Origin: Stentor coeruleus
Taxonomy: Eukaryota > Ciliophora > Heterotrichea > Heterotrichida > Stentoridae
Assembly: GCA_001970955.1 (NCBI GenBank)
Contig: MPUH01001239.1
Span: 1 to 20,460, forward strand
Direction: 5' to 3'
Length of the DNA: 20,460 bases
Shown here: one piece after another, positions 16,788 through 20,460 of the stretch
How positions within the stretch are numbered: the first letter of the stretch is position 1
Layout of the letters: each line of letters opens with the position of its first letter
The notes under the pieces: model-generated
Told to the model about the DNA's origin: nothing
Database searches by the model: none
Seen by the model: the letters and a program-made list of their open reading frames with translations, nothing else
Position numbers and translations under genes: made by a program

Positions 16788-18269
16788 TCAAGCCTTGCAA
16801 TACACTGCACAGTACATTTTCTTATTTAAAACTTTAGCCAAGGATATTTTTTCAAATTTAGTATCATTGAACTTGTACCATTTATTTACTCTTTTGCAAT
16901 AAGCATTATAATGCCCATAATTAATTGACCCTTTATGCTCAGCGATACATAAAAGTTGATATTTCTCTTTTCCGCTTACTGTTTTCAGATTTATGCATTT
17001 ATGGAATTTGCAATGATCATGAATTTTAAAAGCTTTTTGCTCTGTTTTAAATCGTTTTAATTGTATAACAAGTACTTCTGGGGTGTTAAGAAACTGTAAT
17101 TGTTTAGTTGCAATTGAGTTTTTCTTACATTTATCACAGAAAAACTCGACTTCTTCAGTCTTAGTAAAATTTTTCAAACTGTTTTTCAGAGATGTGGAAA
17201 ACTCAGCAGCAATATCCCATATTTCTTCATTGTGGCTACTTATATGATTGCATGATGAGCATTTTATAGAACTTTTTATTGTCCCTTTGAATATTTTTTC
17301 ATATATACTAGGTTTTTTAATTGATTCCTGGTTTAGTTTGTTTAAAAGAAAGCGGAAAAATTCATTGAAATCGTGTTGGGATGCTGCGGAAAAATTTTTA
17401 TTTACCTCTTTCCATAAATCAGTTGGCCTTAGAATTTTATTGTCATCTTGTGATATTTTGCATATCAGTGAGAAGATGTGGCTTGTATATGGTTGTGTTC
17501 TTGGATGAGGCTGTTTATGAAAAGTGACAAAATGATTTACAATAGGTTGAATAGTTAATAAACACTGTAAAGCAGCGTTAAGGTAGCAAAAAAACCCAGG
17601 GTTTTCTAGACCAAATTTTCTCTTCATGATCCTTACCGACATTGCTGGAATTGTGTCTGTTTCAGATAATTTAAACTCAGAAGGTGGAGAAATGCTCTCA
17701 TCCATCAAAGTTACAATTTCGCATTTTTGCTGTTCTCCTTCAATATTAGATTCATTAGTAATCATTGCAGTGCTTTTCGGTCGTTGATCATTGTTAGATT
17801 TAGTACGTCGATGCTGAGGTAAAATCTGTTTTTCAACTTCTTCTTCAGCACAGTAAATGTCTTTGAGATAGTTATACTGTTCTCTGTTTAGGGCAATATA
17901 ATCTAGGTCTTCAAAAAGATCATTTTTTAGTATGCCATGTTTGTTGCATAGCTCAGAAGTTTTCACTATACCTGGATACTTAGCTCCGTTAAGATAGGCG
18001 AGCCATTTAGCATACCAAGTTTTTTCAATGCACAAGTTTTTTATAGATGCGTTTTCACTCAACTGTTTGAAAATAATTAGTTCTTTTCGTCTTAAAGTGT
18101 CAAGTTGGTCTAGATCATTTGCTTCTGGATCGATCGGGTTTTTTATTGAGTCTTCTCTGCCTTCTGTTATTGGTAACATATGTCTTGTGTGATAATAATC
18201 AGTAAGTTTCTTTAATGGGATGATTTTTACACTTTGGCTCTTTCGTATTTCAAAGTAGTATGAAAGCAT
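16788..18269 (-). CDS. DUSP-USP ubiquitin-specific protease
   Basis: This 493-residue cysteine protease should remove ubiquitin from proteins. Residues 62-145 look like a DUSP domain (WYAKWLAYLNG, YPGIVKTSEL, then LKxxLFEDLDY and LKDIYCAEEEV), as in USP4/11/15. Residues 146-212 are a basic then acidic linker. The catalytic domain (about 216-492) has the Cys box GLENPGFFCYLNAALQCL (C228; N223 in the usual oxyanion position), QHDFNEF at 298-304 (normally QQDAxEF), two CxxC knuckles (C337/C340 and C378/C381) likely binding zinc, EVLVIQLKRF at 398-407, and the His box GHYNAYC with H453, then WYKFND with D469. All three catalytic residues are present, so activity is expected, although the box has FFC where GNTC is typical. 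The catalytic domain is short (about 275 residues) and lacks the large inserts of USP4/15. ATG 18269 is the first in frame. The stop is TGA. Confidence 0.93.
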   Translation of the reverse strand: MLSYYFEIRKSQSVKIIPLKKLTDYYHTRHMLPITEGREDSIKNPIDPEANDLDQLDTLRRKELIIFKQLSENASIKNLCIEKTWYAKWLAYLNGAKYPGIVKTSELCNKHGILKNDLFEDLDYIALNREQYNYLKDIYCAEEEVEKQILPQHRRTKSNNDQRPKSTAMITNESNIEGEQQKCEIVTLMDESISPPSEFKLSETDTIPAMSVRIMKRKFGLENPGFFCYLNAALQCLLTIQPIVNHFVTFHKQPHPRTQPYTSHIFSLICKISQDDNKILRPTDLWKEVNKNFSAASQHDFNEFFRFLLNKLNQESIKKPSIYEKIFKGTIKSSIKCSSCNHISSHNEEIWDIAAEFSTSLKNSLKNFTKTEEVEFFCDKCKKNSIATKQLQFLNTPEVLVIQLKRFKTEQKAFKIHDHCKFHKCINLKTVSGKEKYQLLCIAEHKGSINYGHYNAYCKRVNKWYKFNDTKFEKISLAKVLNKKMYCAVYCKA

Positions 18270-19107
18270 TATTAATTTTATATAATAGTTACAGTAAAAT
18301 TATGATAAATGTCGAATATTCAGTCTTGTGATTAATCACGAAGCAGAAACCCGAAAATATTTTCATAAAGTTGCAGGTCTTTAAAATAAGTCATAACTTG
18401 TAATTTATAATATGCTTAAATAGCATCTAGTTAACGAAATTTGAGCAAATTATTTAAGGTAAAGAATTACTCAAAAAATAAATTATGAGAATAGAACTAA
18501 AACTCTTGTAATTAAAGTCTTAAAACTTATTATCAATAACGTATTTTATTAGAAAAGACTATGGCAGTATCATTTTGGACTAATAATAAGTAATAGTTGA
18601 ATAATTTACAAAATACTTTATTGCAGGTATTAATATTAGAGTGAATAAAAATTAAAAGCGCATGAGATTAAAGCCTCTCTTTAATTTTGAAAATTCACTG
18701 CATGATAATAAGTATAAAAAATTATCTCTAGGTTTTTATGGGCTTTAAGATTAATTTANATTTATAATTTATTAAGCTTATCTACACAAATGAATTTGAT
18801 CTTTTATGCTCTTGTTACTAGAATATTATAAAATTCAAATAAACTTATATTGAACTAAAGCTCTAATCTCTAGGATTTTTTTATGTATAGTTATAACTAT
18901 AGAAAAAATATTTTGGTGGAGTAGGGCCATAATTTATTGTTTAATACCAATCTTGATTCAATATGTGAGGAAAGTGACAATTTCTAGCTAACAAAATTCT
19001 GAAAGAATTCACGAATCCTCAGAGCCTTTATTATGAAAACAGTGTCTTCAAATACTAAAATAAAGTAAATCCAACTAGAACTTCATTTAAAAGTTAAACT
19101 GTAAATA
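18270..19107. other. Divergent intergenic region with a single-N gap
   Basis: These 838 bases separate the USP start (minus) and the next gene start (plus). They are AT-rich with no clear strand skew, unlike the other divergent region in the window. A 12-bp perfect palindrome, GTGATTAATCAC, lies at 18328-18339, 59 bp upstream of the USP ATG; it could be a dimeric factor site. One N at 18759 sits between two ATTTA pentamers only, so it is a gap without a long overlap. No credible frame or RNA gene was seen. Confidence 0.5.
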
Positions 19108-19935
19108 ATGGAAAGCAAGCTTCTAGAGTATTCTCAGTTAAAGAATGAAGATCTCATAAGTAAACTTCATTCTTTGCTTAATAAACTATTAGCTGTCAAA
19201 AGAAAATACAATGTGAAAAGAAAATTAACTCGGAATCTAACTAGCGGAGGGTCATTTTGTTTATATGGAAGGCATATATCTCCTCTTCAAATAAGTTTGA
19301 ATTTTGACAAAAGAAATTCAGTACAATTAGACCATTCAAGACTTGGTTTCTCACAATCCACACCTAAAGCAAAAACTAGCCCCTTTACTATTGAACAAAC
19401 TCTAACACTTCACAATATATTCAATAAACTTGTAGAAGATTATAATGGTACTGCTTGGGTTAAAAACTCTAAAGATAGTAACAACTACGAAATAAATGTA
19501 GTAATTCTTAAGCAATACTTACTTGACTGCTGGTTATATGATGCTAGGCTTTTTTTAATACTTTTAAGCCCAGTCCGTAATAAATCTTGGCTAACTGCTG
19601 ATATATTCATAAAATGCCATGAGGAAATTCATACCGGCTCTAGCTGGGCACTTTTTCAAAACAGAAAATTTAAACATTCAGAACGTGAAAATATAATGAA
19701 CCAGAAGCTCCTTTGTAATGAATATTTAGTCTTTTTTTGTATTGTCACTTATGATGAAAAAGAAGAATTGGATCGGGAAGGGCTAAAGAGAGTATTGAAT
19801 ATGGCTGAAAAGCGATCTAATATGCATCTTGAAATGTATGCTGACTTATATTTAAATAAAATTAGAGAAAATCACAGGAAAGAAGTTGGAAGAATCACTT
19901 TTAAAGAGTATTTTGATATAATTGCAAGCAAATGA
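19108..19935 (+). CDS. Unrecognised 275-aa protein with degenerate EF-hand-like C terminus
   Basis: I do not recognise the whole protein. Residues 1-45 are helical and very basic toward the end (KRKYNVKRKLTRN). Residues 90-160 contain helices with an acidic/aromatic patch. The C-terminal 70 residues resemble a pair of EF-hands in layout: YDEKEELDREGLKRVL at 215-230 resembles a Ca-binding loop two residues short, and HRKEVGRITFKEYFDII at 256-272 has Gly, Ile and Glu at loop positions 6, 8 and 12, but H, K and V where Ca ligands should be. Such sites would not bind calcium normally. This may be a pseudo-EF-hand protein of the calcineurin-B or calpain-like fold, or a chance resemblance. There is no signal peptide or membrane segment. 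ATG 19108 is the likely start. Stop TGA. The convergent tRNA gene ends 85 bp further on. Confidence 0.75.
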   Translation: MESKLLEYSQLKNEDLISKLHSLLNKLLAVKRKYNVKRKLTRNLTSGGSFCLYGRHISPLQISLNFDKRNSVQLDHSRLGFSQSTPKAKTSPFTIEQTLTLHNIFNKLVEDYNGTAWVKNSKDSNNYEINVVILKQYLLDCWLYDARLFLILLSPVRNKSWLTADIFIKCHEEIHTGSSWALFQNRKFKHSERENIMNQKLLCNEYLVFFCIVTYDEKEELDREGLKRVLNMAEKRSNMHLEMYADLYLNKIRENHRKEVGRITFKEYFDIIASK

Positions 19936-20015
19936 TAAAGATTGAGAGATAAGTGAAGCTAAATTAAACATTTAAGTAGATATAATATAATCTTCACTCC
20001 ATAAAAATGCAAAAT

Positions 20016-20020
20016 AAAAA
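20016..20020 (-). terminator. RNA polymerase III terminator of the tRNA gene
   Basis: On the minus strand a run of five T follows directly after the discriminator base of the tRNA, with a further T4 soon after. Pol III stops at such runs. This supports the orientation and 3' end of the tRNA. Confidence 0.8.
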
Positions 20021-20102
20021 CGTCAGCTACAGGATTCGAACCTGTGCAGGCGAAGCCCATGAGATTTCGAGTCTCACTCCTTAACCACTCGGACAAACTG
20101 AC
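20021..20102 (-). tRNA. tRNA-Ser (anticodon CGA)
   Basis: Read on the minus strand the 82-nt gene folds fully. The acceptor stem is GTCAGTT with AGCTGAC (one G-U pair). The D arm is TCC...GGA with GTGG in the loop. The anticodon stem is TGAGA/TCTCA around the loop CTCGAAA, giving anticodon CGA (reads UCG). The long variable arm contains GGC-TTC-GCC, and the T arm is ACAGG/CCTGT around TTCGAAT. The discriminator base is G. A long variable arm plus G73 are hallmarks of eukaryotic serine tRNAs. The internal promoter has a good B box (GGTTCGAATCC) and A box. No CCA is encoded and there is no intron. A Ser(CGA) tRNA gives no sign of code change. Confidence 0.97.
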
Positions 20103-20382
20103 TCATTCTACTCTCACCTTTTTCAATATTAATATAAATTATAAAACACTGAAAATATCACAACATATAACTTAATTGATAATGATAGTTTTATTTATGC
20201 TTTTTCAGCTATTTTTTCTGAATCTTATATGAAACCCAATTAAAATTTTAGTTGAATTTATAAATTTTCCTTTTTAACTCACCCCAGGCCCTTTAATATT
20301 TTTTGTATTATCTGATGCTATTTCACTGGAATGAGGTGCAGCTCACTAGATTTTCAAAAAAAATAAATCCTTGTCACATAAA
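20103..20382. other. AT-rich spacer upstream of the tRNA, nothing recognised
   Basis: About 280 bases lie between the tRNA start and a possible gene end at 20383. Most is AT-rich and without long frames. A short GC-richer piece (about 20275-20350) has no fold or similarity I recognise as an snRNA or snoRNA. Confidence 0.5.
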
Positions 20383-20460
20383 TCAAAACTTATTCAAAAA
20401 ATAGGGACCTGAGTATTTTTCTTGCAAGTCCCAGAATGCTTCGTTCATTTTTCGCACCTT
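20383..20460 (-). CDS. Possible C-terminal end of a gene entering from the right (partial)
   Basis: On the minus strand a frame runs from the window edge to TGA at 20385-20383, ending in NEAFWDLQEKYSGPYFLNKF. The local composition (about 20405-20460) is more GC-rich than the flank, and the residues have a coding-like mix of charged and aromatic types. Only 25 codons are visible and an alternative minus frame (ending TAA near 20394) is also open, so the frame choice is uncertain. No function can be given. Confidence 0.35.
   Translation of the reverse strand, partial: KVRKMNEAFWDLQEKYSGPYFLNKF

Noticed and set aside
20275-20350. GC-richer patch near the right edge as a possible snRNA or snoRNA
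   Set aside because: No conserved box, Sm site or stable fold that I could recognise; composition alone is not enough.

Overview
This looks like a piece of a heterotrich ciliate macronuclear genome, most likely Stentor or a close relative. The DNA is very AT-rich and gene-dense. Genes lie on both strands and almost all are single uninterrupted ORFs. All three stop codons are used as terminators (TAA, TAG and TGA) and none occurs inside the confident genes, so the code is standard. That argues against relatives that reassign UGA, such as Blepharisma. The one clear intron (4069-4083, minus strand) is exactly 15 nt, GT...AG. Introns of 15-16 nt with a standard code are the known signature of Stentor. 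The species call is inference; the intron and the stop usage are read directly.

Layout. 1-1468: AT-rich flank with a possible gene start running off the left edge and a doubtful small ORF. 1469-1945 (+): three-finger C2H2 protein. 2808-4109 (-): two-exon coiled-coil protein with a diverged internal repeat. 4933-5817 (+): unrecognised basic protein. 5959-7737 (-): divergent TM9/nonaspanin membrane protein. 7797-8417 (+): Rab2 GTPase, starting 59 bp from the TM9 start. 8765-9841 (+): unrecognised coiled-coil protein. 9933-10043 (-): a 36-codon gene that I read as OST4, the small oligosaccharyltransferase subunit. 11063-11836 (+): RAD23. 12469-14886 (+): N-terminal-motor kinesin. 14943-15905 (+): J-domain protein of the DNAJB13/RSP16 radial-spoke type, with HPN in place of HPD. 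16538-16723 (+): doubtful small ORF. 16788-18269 (-): DUSP plus USP deubiquitinase. 19108-19935 (+): unrecognised protein with EF-hand-like C terminus. 20021-20102 (-): tRNA-Ser(CGA). 20383-20460 (-): possible C-terminal end of a gene running off the right edge.

The content is ordinary eukaryotic housekeeping: secretory traffic (Rab2, TM9, OST4), ubiquitin handling (RAD23, USP), and cytoskeleton or cilia (kinesin, RSP16-like protein). There is no operon logic and I see no transposon, CRISPR, virus or defence system. Four single-N assembly gaps are present; three are flanked by exact direct copies of 35-72 bp that are almost certainly unmerged overlaps.

The most interesting points are the unannotated-looking OST4 minigene, the 15-nt intron, the tandem domain in the 2808-4109 protein, the degenerate HPD motif, an exact 21-bp repeat upstream of two minus-strand starts 10 kb apart, and a strong C-to-G strand skew that tracks gene ends in much of the window.
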